Assembly (NCBI GenBank): GCA_025330725.1
Contig: JAIWND010000020.1
Span: forward strand, 124,001 to 188,000
Direction: 5' to 3'
Length of the DNA stretch: 64,000 nt
Origin: Chlamydoabsidia padenii
Taxonomy: Eukaryota > Mucoromycota > Mucoromycetes > Mucorales > Cunninghamellaceae
The notes beneath the pieces were generated by a model. The model ran no database searches, was not told where the DNA came from, and was given only the letters and a program-made list of their open reading frames with translations. Both the position numbers and the translations under genes were made by a program. Shown here one piece after another: positions 46,737-57,033 of this stretch; position 1 is the first letter of the stretch, and each line of letters begins with the position of its first letter.

Positions 46737-47599
46737 GTTGTCGTTTTGGTCGACATTTGAAAACAATACACACATACACATTTCATTATACACCCTGCAT
46801 AGCTTATCCCCCCACCTCTTTACCCATTATCTTTTTATATACATTCCTCTCTCTTTTTTTCATGTTTCCTTTCTAATAAAACTATACAACAAAAATTATT
46901 CCCATCATCAAATCAAATTGACTTTTTTTTTTTTTACTACCATGCCCACATGAAAATGTAAACCATTTAATTTCAAACTCAGCCGATGTCATCATCCTTC
47001 GTTCATGCAAAAGATCAATCCGTTTCCCCTGCTGTCATTCGAATCACCGTAGCCTTCTTCTTTCTCTTGTTCATGCACATTGAAATCCCGCTTTTGGTAA
47101 ACGCTGGGTTAAATAGAGCAGGAGCTTGGTATTTTTCGCTGACCCCTCTCTTTTACCAACACAAGTACATCCGTGTACCACTTTGGCGAACATGCCAAAT
47201 ATATATTCGTATTAAGAAAAAATCAGTGATCTAGAGCATTATCATCAAAAGGAAAGCAGTAGTAGAGCATAGAAACTGAATATTGTGATGCATAATGACA
47301 AACTCGACTTTTTTTTTTTTTTGGACGTTAACAATAGATGAAGGTCAATCAGCCAATCAGAGGCGAAGAAACTGGAGTTACAGGTAATGACGTTTGATCA
47401 ATGGTATCGCCTTGCACTGAGTCAAAGTGAGGTCGACCAATGAAATCGCTGGATTTCAATTTTGTCAGTTGCAGAAAAAAAAAAAGTGTGGGATAATTTA
47501 AAGGTGCACACTTTTTCCTCCTCTTTCACTTTTTTTTTTTTTTTTTCTTACTACTTACATTATATTTTTTTATTCCCCCCTCCCCCACTTTATCTACAA
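46737..47599. other. LEU1 upstream region
   Basis: Intergenic. A TTGAAATCCCG variant of the recurrent motif lies at 47080-47090. An 82-codon ORF at 46986-47234 has no signature. A long T-run (about 47530-47547) and C-rich leader directly precede the LEU1 ATG. Confidence 0.5.
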
Positions 47600-49914
47600 A
47601 TGCCTCAAACACTCTTTGACAAGGTCTGGGCCGACCATGTGGTTGACCAACAAGAAGACGGTACTTGTGTCCTTTACATTGATCGCCACTTGGTTCATGA
47701 AGTCACCAGTCCTCAAGCCTTTGAAGGCCTTCGCAATGCCGGCCGTTCAGTACGTCGACCTGATTGTACGTTGGCGACGGTGGACCACAACATTCCCACC
47801 ACGACTCGCAAGCATTTCAAGAACATTACCACGTTTATTGAGGAAGCTGATTCGCGTACGCAATGTGAAACACTGGAGGAAAACATTCAAGCCTTTGGTC
47901 TGACTTACTTTGGCATGGAAGACGATCGTCAAGGGATTGTCCATGTGATTGGTCCCGAACAAGGCTTTACTCTCCCTGGCACGACGGTGGTATGTGGTGA
48001 TTCTCATACGTCTACTCATGGTGCGTTTGGTGCTCTGGCCTTTGGTATTGGTACCTCCGAAGTCGAACACGTCTTGGCCACTCAAACCATTCTCCAAAAG
48101 AAATCCAAGAACATGCGGATCTCGGTGGAAGGCACATTGACACCAGGTGTGACAGGAAAGGATATTGTGTTGCATATCATTGGTGTTATCGGCACGGCAG
48201 GCGGTACGGGTTGTGTGATTGAATTCTGTGGTTCGGCGATTCGTGAACAAAGCATGGAAGCCCGCATGTCGATCTGTAACATGGCGATTGAAGGTGGTGC
48301 TCGGGCGGGTATGATTGCTCCTGATCAAGTCACGTATGATTATCTCAAGGGCCGTCCTTTGGCTCCTACTGGTGCGGAATGGGACAAGGCGGTGGCGTAC
48401 TGGAACACTCTGCGGGCCGATGACGATGCTGAATACGACATCAATGTTGAAATCGATGCTGCTGATATTGCTCCTACTGTTACTTGGGGTACGAGTCCTC
48501 AAGATGTCGTGCCTATCACGGGAAAGGTGCCTGACCCTGCTCAAGAATCTGATCCTGCTCGTCGTCTGGCTATTGAACGTGCCTTGGATTATATCGGTCT
48601 GGAACCCAACACGCCTATGGAACAGGTTAAGATCGACAAGGTGTTTATTGGAAGCTGTACCAACTCTCGTATCGAAGATCTCCGTGCGGCGGCTAGTATT
48701 GTCAAGGGTCATAAAGTCGCGGATTGGGTTTATGCAATGGTCGTCCCAGGGTCTGGTCTTATCAAATTACAAGCTGAAAAGGAAGGTCTGGATGTCATCT
48801 TCAAGGAAGCTGGTTTCGATTGGCGTGAAGCTGGTTGTTCCATGTGTCTCGGTATGAATCCTGATCAACTCAAACCCAAGGAACGATGTGCATCCACTAG
48901 TAATCGTAACTTTGAAGGTCGTCAAGGTGCTGGAAGTTGTACTCACTTGTGTAGTCCTGCCATGGCTGCTGCTGCTGGTATTAAAGGGTAAGTGTGGGGG
49001 GGAGAGTGGGGGGAAAAACAGGTACTAACAACACTTTATTTTTTGATAGTTACTTGACTGACGTACGTAACATGATTCCAAATGAAGATGTGATTAAGGG
49101 CACCGGGCGCCAACATGTTGAAATCGAAAGTCCTAAACAAACACCCGCGACACTACCCAACCCAGTTGAACAATCTACACTACCATCTACCACACCTGCC
49201 GCCAACACCGTCAGCAAATCCACCACCGATGCTTCAGGTATGCCATCCTTTACCACCCTCAAAGGCATTGCGGCCCCCTTGGACATTGCCAACGTGGACA
49301 CGGACATGATCATTCCCAAGCAATTCCTCAAGACGATCAAACGTACAGGTCTGGGCACCGCCTTGTTTTATGCTCTCCGATTCGACCCCACCACCAACCA
49401 GGAAAATCCCACCTTTGTCCTCAACCAAGATCCTTACCGCCAAGCCAAGATTCTCGTGTGTACCGGCCCCAACTTTGGATGTGGTAGCTCTCGCGAACAT
49501 GCGCCCTGGGCATTCAACGATTTCGGTATCCGTTGTATCATCGCCACCAGCTTTGCCGACATCTTTTTCAACAATTGCTTCAAGAATGGCATGTTGCCTC
49601 TGGTGCTGTCTCAACAACAGGTGGATCAATTGGCAGAGGATGCAAAGGCGGGACTAGAACTCGAGGTGGATTTGGTGAATCAAGTGGTCAAGTCTCCTAA
49701 TCACGAATTCAAGTTTGACGTGGAACCGTTCCGTAAACACTGTCTGGTTAATGGGTTGGATGATATTGGATTGACAATGCAAAAGGATGACAAGATTGAA
49801 GCATTTGAAGCGCGTCGCACGGCGACTTGGCCTTGGTTGGATGGCAAGGGGTATACTGGTAAAGCGACAAAAATCAATGTGCCTCAAGCAAAGAAACAAA
49901 AATTGGATTGGTAG
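47600..49914 (+). CDS. LEU1: 3-isopropylmalate dehydratase (alpha-IPM isomerase)
   Basis: Two exons (47600-48987, 49050-49914) give 750 residues, the usual length for the fused fungal enzyme. It interconverts 2- and 3-isopropylmalate in leucine synthesis. The N-terminal LeuC-type half begins [12 protein letters not shown] and carries [20 protein letters not shown]. The 4Fe-4S ligands are in [12 protein letters not shown] and GCSMCLGMN. The LeuD-type swivel half starts [20 protein letters not shown] and holds [13 protein letters not shown]. The single intron lies in [10 protein letters not shown], between the conserved core and a Pro/Thr-rich linker. The ORF extends upstream of 47600, but the ATG at 47600 ([10 protein letters not shown]) matches family N-termini. 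All key residues are present. Confidence 0.98.
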
Positions 49915-51004
49915 ATTAGATAGGGTAGCATACAATGTAGTCCACCTTTTTTTTTTTTTTTACATTGACATATTTATTAAATAAACATTATTTACCCTTT
50001 ACTATTTATATCTTGGTGTTTTGTGTCTTGCTTTATTTATTTTTGAAGGGGGATCTACTGTATCAACCTGTGGAAGGATATCATTTAGATCTGACAATAC
50101 AAAATATGTTTCCATGTATACACAAATGGAATAGTGATTATAATTAATGTTGTCGTATTTAACTAGAAGCATCCACAGCCGTTCCATTAAACTCGACTTT
50201 AGTCCCAATTTGGCGAAAAAGCTAATGTAATGGAATTCATTCCTTTTGCATTGACAATGTCAAAAGAGGATAAAGAGAGTCTAGCTCTGTCTTTTATGTT
50301 GCTTATCATGCTAAAAGGGTGATAGGAAAAGCAAATATGGATAAATAAAGAAAGAAAAGGAGGAAGTTTAGTAGTAAAAGACTAGTTTCTCGATCAGAGG
50401 TTGTGCTTGTCAAACCCACTTCATGAGAACGATATATGTGATCCTAATGTCATGCCGTTCAGCACCATTCATATGTATCAGGCCAACAGACAATCCACTA
50501 CCTTTCGTTTATCACAAAGTCCTATGTATAAAGTGTTTCATTACATCCATTTAAAAATAAGAATTATTTTTATACTATATCTATACTAGAGTAAGAAGGA
50601 GGGGGGATGATAAAAAGAGAGCCTAAATTATGTTAGTGAAGAAGGGATGAGAGATAAAGATTGCCAGAGTCCGTCACCACTTTTGTTCATACATATATCT
50701 CTTTACCCATCAATGAACACAATAAACATTTATCGAACTATCATCAACCCAAAAGTGCTGGAACTAATGGATGGGATGACTATAGTGGGATGACGTCTCT
50801 TTATCACCCATGATACATTTTTTTTTACTTTATATTACTAGGTCAGTATGTCCATTTTTACTAGCATGTCACTTTCCTGTAGGTAACTAGTCTTTTCAGG
50901 GGCACATTGCTCAAAATTTCAATCCCCGGCACTGAAGGAAAATGTCTCAAAGTGGTCCATCTATTCTCTTCCTTTCTCTTCTTTTTCCATTAGTTTATAT
51001 CAAG
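49915..51004. other. Intergenic, eL38 promoter
   Basis: A TATTAAATAAAC signal at about 49976-49987 fits LEU1 3' end formation. About 0.9 kb follows without a supported gene. A variant motif, TTTCAATCCCCGG, lies at 50917-50929, about 75 bp before the eL38 ATG. Confidence 0.5.
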
Positions 51005-51452
51005 ATGGTAAGAAAAAAAAGGAAAAGGAAACGGTAGATTGATAGAATATATGGATGGATGGATGGATGGATGACTCACTTTTTTTTTTTTTTGGTTGGT
51101 ATCTACATTAGCCTAAACAAGTTATCGACATTAAGCAATTCCTCGAAATCACCCGCAGAAAGGATGCTAAATGTAAGTACCGACTACAACGATGACGACG
51201 ATGACTCGATGGATTCACATCTTTATTTTTTATTGTAGCTGCTCTTGTGAAGAAGAACGGTGACAAGTTCAAGTTCAAGGTCCGATGCTCTCGTTACTTG
51301 TATACTCTTGTTGTCAATGACAAGCAAAAGGCCACCAAGCTTAGACAATCTCTTCCTCCTGGTATGCAAACAATAAATGTCATATGACTCTCCCACTTAC
51401 TCTTTTTATTTATTTATGTTTATATATAGCTCTCAGCGTCAAGGATATCTAA
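51005..51452 (+). CDS. RPL38: 60S ribosomal protein eL38
   Basis: Four exons (51005-51007, 51112-51172, 51239-51361, 51430-51452) give 69 residues beginning [20 protein letters not shown] and ending LPPALSVKDI. This is the full length of eL38, a small protein of the large ribosomal subunit. The first coding exon consists only of the ATG, so the promoter-proximal intron sits directly behind the start codon, a layout frequent in ribosomal protein genes. Intron 1 contains a (GGAT)n repeat at about 51055-51072 and a T-run. Confidence 0.97.
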
Positions 51453-51713
51453 ATGCACCTCATCAACACATTCACACACACGCACACACACCAACACCAT
51501 CATTGGGATACAACTAATTAGGCCATCTCTTTTTTTTTTTTTTGGCTTGATGTCTTGTAATAAATTTAAAATTAAAAAAAAAGTCATCAACAAATATGCT
51601 TGTTTTAAAATAGGTTGTATTTTATTATCATGTAGTTTATATATTGACAAAGGGGGGGGGGATATAATCTAGGGGGGGATTTATGCAGTCTATCTATTGT
51701 GGGGTGGTATCTT

Positions 51714-54345
51714 TTAATTTAGGGGAATGATCACCGAGCGGCCACGCATGGCACCTTGTGGGAAATCGACCTTGTAGTGTCTTGGTTTGCCAAAGGAGAC
51801 CGTGATGGTGGTAAAAGACAGAGATTGAGTCGGGTCACTAATACTTGCCACCCAACCCTGTTGTTGTTGCAAGACGATCGTCAATGGATGGATGGTGTCA
51901 ATAGATACCCATGGTAGTGTGATTGATCCAGGTGCCCAAAATGCCAATGCCAATGCATGATCCGATGGACTATAGGCTCCTCTGACCTGTTGAGAGGTAA
52001 TGAATTCCAATGGTGATGGTTGTTGGCCGAATGGTTGGACGAAATAAGTCAACGAGGAGGTGGTTGCCACAGTCGCCGACCAAATATCCACAGATTCATT
52101 ACCTTGAGAAGCACCGATGGATGACCAATTGCTGATCCGTGTGGATGATTCCAATGTGAGATTCACTGGGGTGTCAAACGAGTAGAGAGTATGATCATGG
52201 GCAAGTGTTGTCACATTCATATAATGTCCATTCTGTTGCTGTTGTATGCCGTTAATATAGATAGTGCCAGGTGGTTGTTGTTGTCTTCGTTGATCCAAAG
52301 TAGTTACTAGTGTCCCATTGGTTCTTGGATCCATATGTACCGCATATAACAAGGGGAAAAAGAAGAATGTCTTTTGCCACCCATAGTCATCATCATGATG
52401 TGGATCAGTGAAATTCATCACTGCCACTGCCACTTGTTGTTGTTCCAAGACAGCCGCGCCCACAAATGCCTCGTTACCATAAAATCGATTGGTCTGATTA
52501 CATGCTGCTGAGGGTAAAGTGAGTGTGGTGGATAAAATGGTGGTACCAGGTACATGATTCCAATCCCAAGCGCCAAAGATATCCATATAGTCGATTCCGT
52601 CGTGTCGATAAGTAAAAAGACTGCCATCGTTGAGTCGATACCCCATGAGGTTTTGTCCATTGAGGCATTCAGAGATGGTGGTGCGAGTCGATACCATTTT
52701 CAATGTCGTGACGAACCGAGATGATCGATGGACAAGATAATCGGCGTTCCAGAAATACCGAGTACCAGTCAATGTGTTGGTGGTATGATTGAGACGACCG
52801 ACGATGGATGTCAGTTGTAATGCAATTTCCTTATTGCCTGACCATCTTGTCGCCACCCTATCCAATTGCTGCATGTCCAATAGAATCCCCGCTGAGCCTT
52901 GTTGATCCGTCGATTTAAAAGAGATCATCCGAGACAAGGCACTATACTGCCACATCCAAGAAGACCGTAACCCCGTCGGCGCATTCACCATCATCCATTC
53001 GCTACCAGATAACAACGTCATAAATGCCGTCAGTGTCGTATTCGATGGGGACCACGTCGAGTCACCCATCATGTCATACATGGCCAAAAGATTCACCAGT
53101 TGGTCTTCGCCATAGTTGCCATTATAGAGTTGTTCACGATGGAACAAGTACGACCCATCGACTTGAATGCCATCTGAATGAGGAAGAGCAAACACAGCAT
53201 CACGGCTTGTACGATCCAGGCAATCTTGAATCAGGAGAGGATCTTGTAAAAGGAGGGCAAGGGTGATACCATTATATGCAACATGGGCAAGATTGGCGAG
53301 GCTGTAATGATCCACCACCGAATAAGAGCGTGAAGTAAACTTGATACAGTGAGATGTTTGTCTAGGTGAGAGTTTCTTGACAAGTAATAAACAAATGTTA
53401 CCGATATGTCGAGGAATGGAGATGACCTAGTTGGGAAGAAAAGAAAAAGTTGAGAAATAGTGAGCCGTCTTTTTTTTTTTTGTAAAAAGATTTCAAATCC
53501 CGCTTTTCTTTTCTTTTGTACCTGTGAATACCAAGTCAAGTTCCATAATCCCGGCGTGCCACAAGGACATTGTCCAGTACCAGGCAACATGACACAAGAT
53601 TTTTCATTAAAGTCGTGTTTAAACCAATAGTTAAGACCAAGTAAGATCTTTGATAATAGATCATCATCGTCTTCTTTCTGACTATACCATACAGAAGCCA
53701 TCGACTCTAAAGATCGAAGAAAAAAGTGTTGTTTAGAGTCCTTTCTTTAATTGTTGTTGTGTGTATGCTACCTAGACGTTCAAGGTGTTTTCGAGCAGGC
53801 CAATACGCTTTTCTAATGGGTGTATCCGAAAAAGGAAGAAAAAAACAAAACTGTAAATTCAAATACCGCCGTTCATGCGGGATTTTCTTTTACCTTGCTG
53901 AACAACCCGAAGTATAATCCACATCAGGCCATACTCCCGACTCATTCAAGGATAATTTCCTATATATATATATGTATGTATAAAGAAGAGGATGGATAAA
54001 GAATAAAGTGATAACGAAAAAAAAAAACCCCCTGGCTTACCAATCAGGTATATAATGTTGACTGACACTGACGGTGATCTTATTCTTATTGGTCAGAATG
54101 ACTGGTAAATCGGCCATGGTGATCCGAGTTTGATTGGCAAGAATGTGGATAGGCCATGGCGAAGCGTGAGGTAAATCATGGGATGGAACGAGTGGGATAT
54201 GGGTCCTAGTGGAAATAGACAAGGAGGTATCCCACCAGTACCAAAGAAAGAACAGGCAGACTATACCGAAACTTGACGAGTAGTAGTGTTTGATGGATAG
54301 GAAAGAAACAATACAAGTGACTAGGAACAATAATAGAATGATCAT
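51714..54345 (-). CDS. Polysaccharide lyase family 8 enzyme (chondroitin/hyaluronate lyase-like)
   Basis: Five minus-strand exons (54345-54041, 53959-53894, 53812-53772, 53706-53522, 53426-51714) give 769 residues. An N-terminal hydrophobic stretch (MIILLLFLVTCIVSF, with a second near LFFLWYWW) acts as signal or membrane anchor. The alpha/alpha-toroid part has SGVWPDVDYTSGCSARKAYWPARKHLERLE. The family core DGSYLFH...LYNGNYGED and the catalytic-region block WNADYLVHRSSRFVTTLKM...NGQNLMGYRLNDGSLFTY match PL8. The beta-sandwich C-half follows. PL8 enzymes cleave uronic-acid polysaccharides by beta-elimination; the substrate is not determinable. An earlier ATG at 54402 would add a poly-Phe stretch and is less likely. 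Intron 4 holds an exact TTCAAATCCCG (53492). Confidence 0.88.
53492..53502 (+). promoter_or_regulatory. TTCAAATCCCG copy inside an intron of the PL8 gene
   Basis: Exact 11-mer in intron 4. Related sequences (TTCAAATACCG at 53857, GCGGGATTTTC at about 53877) lie in intron 2. They may be incidental, or may mark an internal promoter. Confidence 0.3.
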
Positions 54346-54410
54346 GGAAGAAATGGGAAAAGAAGAAGCAAAAAAAAAAAAAGAGAGGAGGCACACTGTC
54401 ATTCCAAAAA

Positions 54411-54463
54411 GTAAAGTCGCTGATTTTGAATTTGATGTCGTGCAAGAAAATTGTGCGTTCAAC
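54411..54463 (+). repeat. 53-bp inverted repeat, left arm
   Basis: Pairs with 56801-56853 in inverted orientation (one mismatch, at arm position 35). It lies only 66 bp upstream of the PL8 start codon, so it is likely within that promoter or 5' UTR. Confidence 0.92.
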
Positions 54464-55116
54464 AATGATGCCGGTTGATCCAGCAATGAAGTCGTGTTCA
54501 CATGTGATGAATCTTCAACATTTTCTTCGTTGTAAGGCTCACAATAAAACATGCAAATTGCTTGTTCCCTTGTAATGATGACCATCATCTGTTTAATCGC
54601 AACGATTGAATGCAAGTAAAACAAAGAAAACCCCCCTTTTATCAATTTCAATGAACAAACAAACAAACAAAAACAAAGCACTAAGCTACTCTGCAACCAA
54701 GTCAAACTGCCAACAGGTGTTTCAACCAAGAGAACCCCATGTAAAAATTATGTTAATTTAATTTTATTCAATGCTGGTTTCCATACCCAGCTTCAACACT
54801 GGCTCCAACACTGGCCTTAACTGTCGTATTTGTCAATACTCGTACTCCCCAAAAATACAATATTTTAAACCCCACCTTCTCACATTTTAATACCCGCTTG
54901 CATGATCTTCTCCCCCCGTCCATTATTGTTACACATCCATCCCTTCACCCTTTAAAGAATGATTTCAAAACAATATAAACCCCATTATCTTTTATTCAAC
55001 AAAAAACATAACCCTTTATTCACTTATTTTTGATATTCGACTTCGATCCCGCTAATTATTAACACTGGCTTCAACACTGGCCTCAACGCTGGCTTTGACG
55101 CTGGCTGTACGTTGTA

Positions 55117-55548
55117 AATCATCTGACCCCATTGTCAACCGAGATTTGCAGAAAATCAATGTCATAAATGAGCTGGCAAGCGTGGATGGGGATATGCAAG
55201 GTAACACCATTCGTTAGTGGCTGATGTTTCATACTGACAGCAATTTTAGATCTATTGAAGGTCTTATCCACCTCTCAAAAAGTTTGTTTGACCACACTTG
55301 ATGCCGCAGGTCTTACAACCAGTGTGTATGACTTATCATCATTTTTACGGTGAGTAAAAAAAAAAATTGAAGCAAAACAATGAGCTAACTTTTAAAGTAT
55401 ATGGAATATATGAATGTGAAAAAAATTCTCGTGGATAACATTCCTCACACAAATGAAATACATGTAATAGATTGTGATGAAGCAAATGAATGGCCTGAAA
55501 AGCTTCAACTCTTTGACGGTCGAAATAAGCTTCATCAGCGATCAAAAT
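55117..55548 (+). pseudogene. Exon-like fragments of an unidentified gene
   Basis: A stretch at 55121-55200 reads PIVNRDLQKINVINELASVD and ends at a GT donor. After an AG near 55249 it resumes DLLKVLSTSQKVCLTTLDAA through VYDLSSFLR to another donor (about 55350). A further open piece, 55403-55548, reads MNVKKILVDNIPHTNEIHVI and onward to a stop. The pieces look like coding exons but cannot be joined into a full gene, and the family is not recognised. Confidence 0.35.
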
Positions 55549-55775
55549 AAGATTTATTCCCTTATAATAAAGCTCTTTAGTTCATATGTTTATCAAAACT
55601 TCATTATTTTTTACTCTATCATTGTTTCGCTTCTTTCAACTTGGCAGGACATTGGTGGTATTTCAAAGGTTCAAGTTCCAATGATTTTTTAGAGCAGAGG
55701 AATGGCTTTTTTGTGGATTTTCACAGTAGCAAATTTCAACGTTGTTTTTTTTGCAAATGACAAGTAAAAGTCATT

Positions 55776-56105
55776 GCAAGCTTGGACTGGCTGACACAAG
55801 GGTCTTTCTGCTTGACTTTTGCGGTAAAGTATGTTGGAAATGGGCCAAAGTGTTTACATGGTCACTTTAATCATTAGAATCGACTGGCAATTGAGCGAGT
55901 AGGGCTCCTTCCAACTCTAGGCGGGATTTGAAAACAAAGTGTGGTTCCCTTTTCTACAAAAGACAGCTCAGTGCAAACTTGGACTGACTGTCACGAGGGA
56001 CTCGGTGCTTTACTCTTGCGGTAAAGTATGTTGGAAATATGCCTTAGTATACACATTGCCACTTTGATCGATAGCATTTGTTAGCAATCGAGCGAGTAGT
56101 GCTCT
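55776..56105. repeat. Two 133-bp direct repeats, period 197 bp
   Basis: Copies at 55776-55908 and 55973-56105 share GCGGTAAAGTATGTTGGAAAT, CTTGGACTG and GAGCGAGTAG in order with moderate divergence. An exact CGGGATTTGAA (55922-55932) lies between them. Confidence 0.85.
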
Positions 56106-56267
56106 AGCATTTCTTTCTCTGCCCACTTCAATTCCGCTATTCATGCCAAAATCAATGCCTACACTACAACACCACCCGTCATAGCCCAATCATTTAAAAA
56201 CGCTAGATACAGCCTAAATGGAAGCCAGTCGGCGACCTCCGGTCGTTTATTAAAAAAGACCCTATTG

Positions 56268-56495
56268 ATGGAATGCCCGATCGATGTCATCGCACAGCCT
56301 GTTGATATTGGCCACCGTGCCAGCACCATATTTGGCCGAAACTTGTGGCATCAACGAGTTGTTGTCTACCATTTCTTTCAAATCTTGAGTCAATGACTCA
56401 AATTCATTGACGGTGATCTAGAATATAAAGAGTCAATCATAAAAGCTTAAAACATATTGTTAAAGTTACCTGACCATTTGGTGTTGAATGCAATC
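56268..56495 (-). pseudogene. Terminal exon fragment of an unidentified gene
   Basis: On the minus strand, after an AG acceptor near 56418, the frame reads ITVNEFESLTQDLKEMVDNN and then VANINRLCDDIDRAFHQ to a stop. An upstream piece ending NGQ| at a GT donor (about 56470) could precede it in phase. Upstream the frame hits a stop, so only the gene's tail is present. Family not recognised. Confidence 0.35.
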
Positions 56496-56800
56496 ATATC
56501 GAACGTTCAAAAGCAACGGGCAAAGCTCCATCCCAACGGGTGTGATTCATAAACTCCGCAATTCCCGTCCACATGGAGCAGAGCCCGTCCACACGGGTCA
56601 AAATTTTCTATTGTGATGGCTTCAACGCTGGCTTTAAAGAAAGAGGGAAAAAAATCTTTGAGATCGCCCTCAACTTTTTTTTTTTTTTGGTTGTCAGGGC
56701 CCCCTTTTTTTTCGCGAAAAAGAGTCCCATGCCTACGAATAAGCACGAATAAGTCTGGCGGGGTTGAATTCTCTGCAACTTTTTGTGAAGCAAAGGTCTC

Positions 56801-56853
56801 GTTGAACGCACAATTTTCATGCACGACATCAAATTCAAAATCAGCGACTTTAC
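56801..56853 (-). repeat. 53-bp inverted repeat, right arm
   Basis: Inverted partner of 54411-54463 with 52/53 identity. Confidence 0.92.
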
Positions 56854-57033
56854 AAGAGTTACCTATAATTTCCCATTTAGGTGATTTCTTTTTAAATCAA
56901 CCCCTCTAAGGAGGCTTGGTATTTATTACACATAGTTTTTTTTTTAAAAAAAACAACAACAACAACAACAACAACAGTTTATTCAAGTCTATAAGATATA
57001 ATACAGTAAATATAAAGTACAACTATGTAAAAA

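Larger units (their letters stand above)
54411..56853. mobile_element. 2.44-kb segment bounded by 53-bp inverted repeats
   Basis: The left arm (54411-54463) begins GTAAAGTCGCTGATTTTG; the right arm (56801-56853) ends CAAAATCAGCGACTTTAC. The arms are inverted copies matching at 52 of 53 positions, and similarity stops sharply at both ends of each arm. Inside are exon-like fragments (55117-55345, 55401-55548, and minus-strand 56270-56490), 12-bp tandem ACACTGGC-type repeats (about 54790-54830, 55058-55105) and a pair of 133-bp direct repeats. No transposase ORF and no target-site duplication were seen. A non-autonomous TIR element is the best reading, but two independent copies of a dispersed repeat remain possible. 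Confidence 0.5.

Noticed and set aside
46986..47234. 82-codon ORF upstream of LEU1
   Set aside because: Hydrophobic but without recognised domain; overlaps a motif variant and lacks evidence of splicing or a polyadenylation signal.
47747..48712. 321-codon minus-strand ORF
   Set aside because: Exactly antisense to the conserved LEU1 exon; its Arg/Thr/Asn-rich composition is what the antisense frame of a biased coding region gives.
54402..54729. Upstream extension of the PL8 gene to an ATG at 54729
   Set aside because: The extension reads through the 53-bp inverted-repeat arm and a T-run encoding polyPhe; the same arm-encoded peptide appears at 56.8 kb, so it is repeat sequence, not gene-specific coding.
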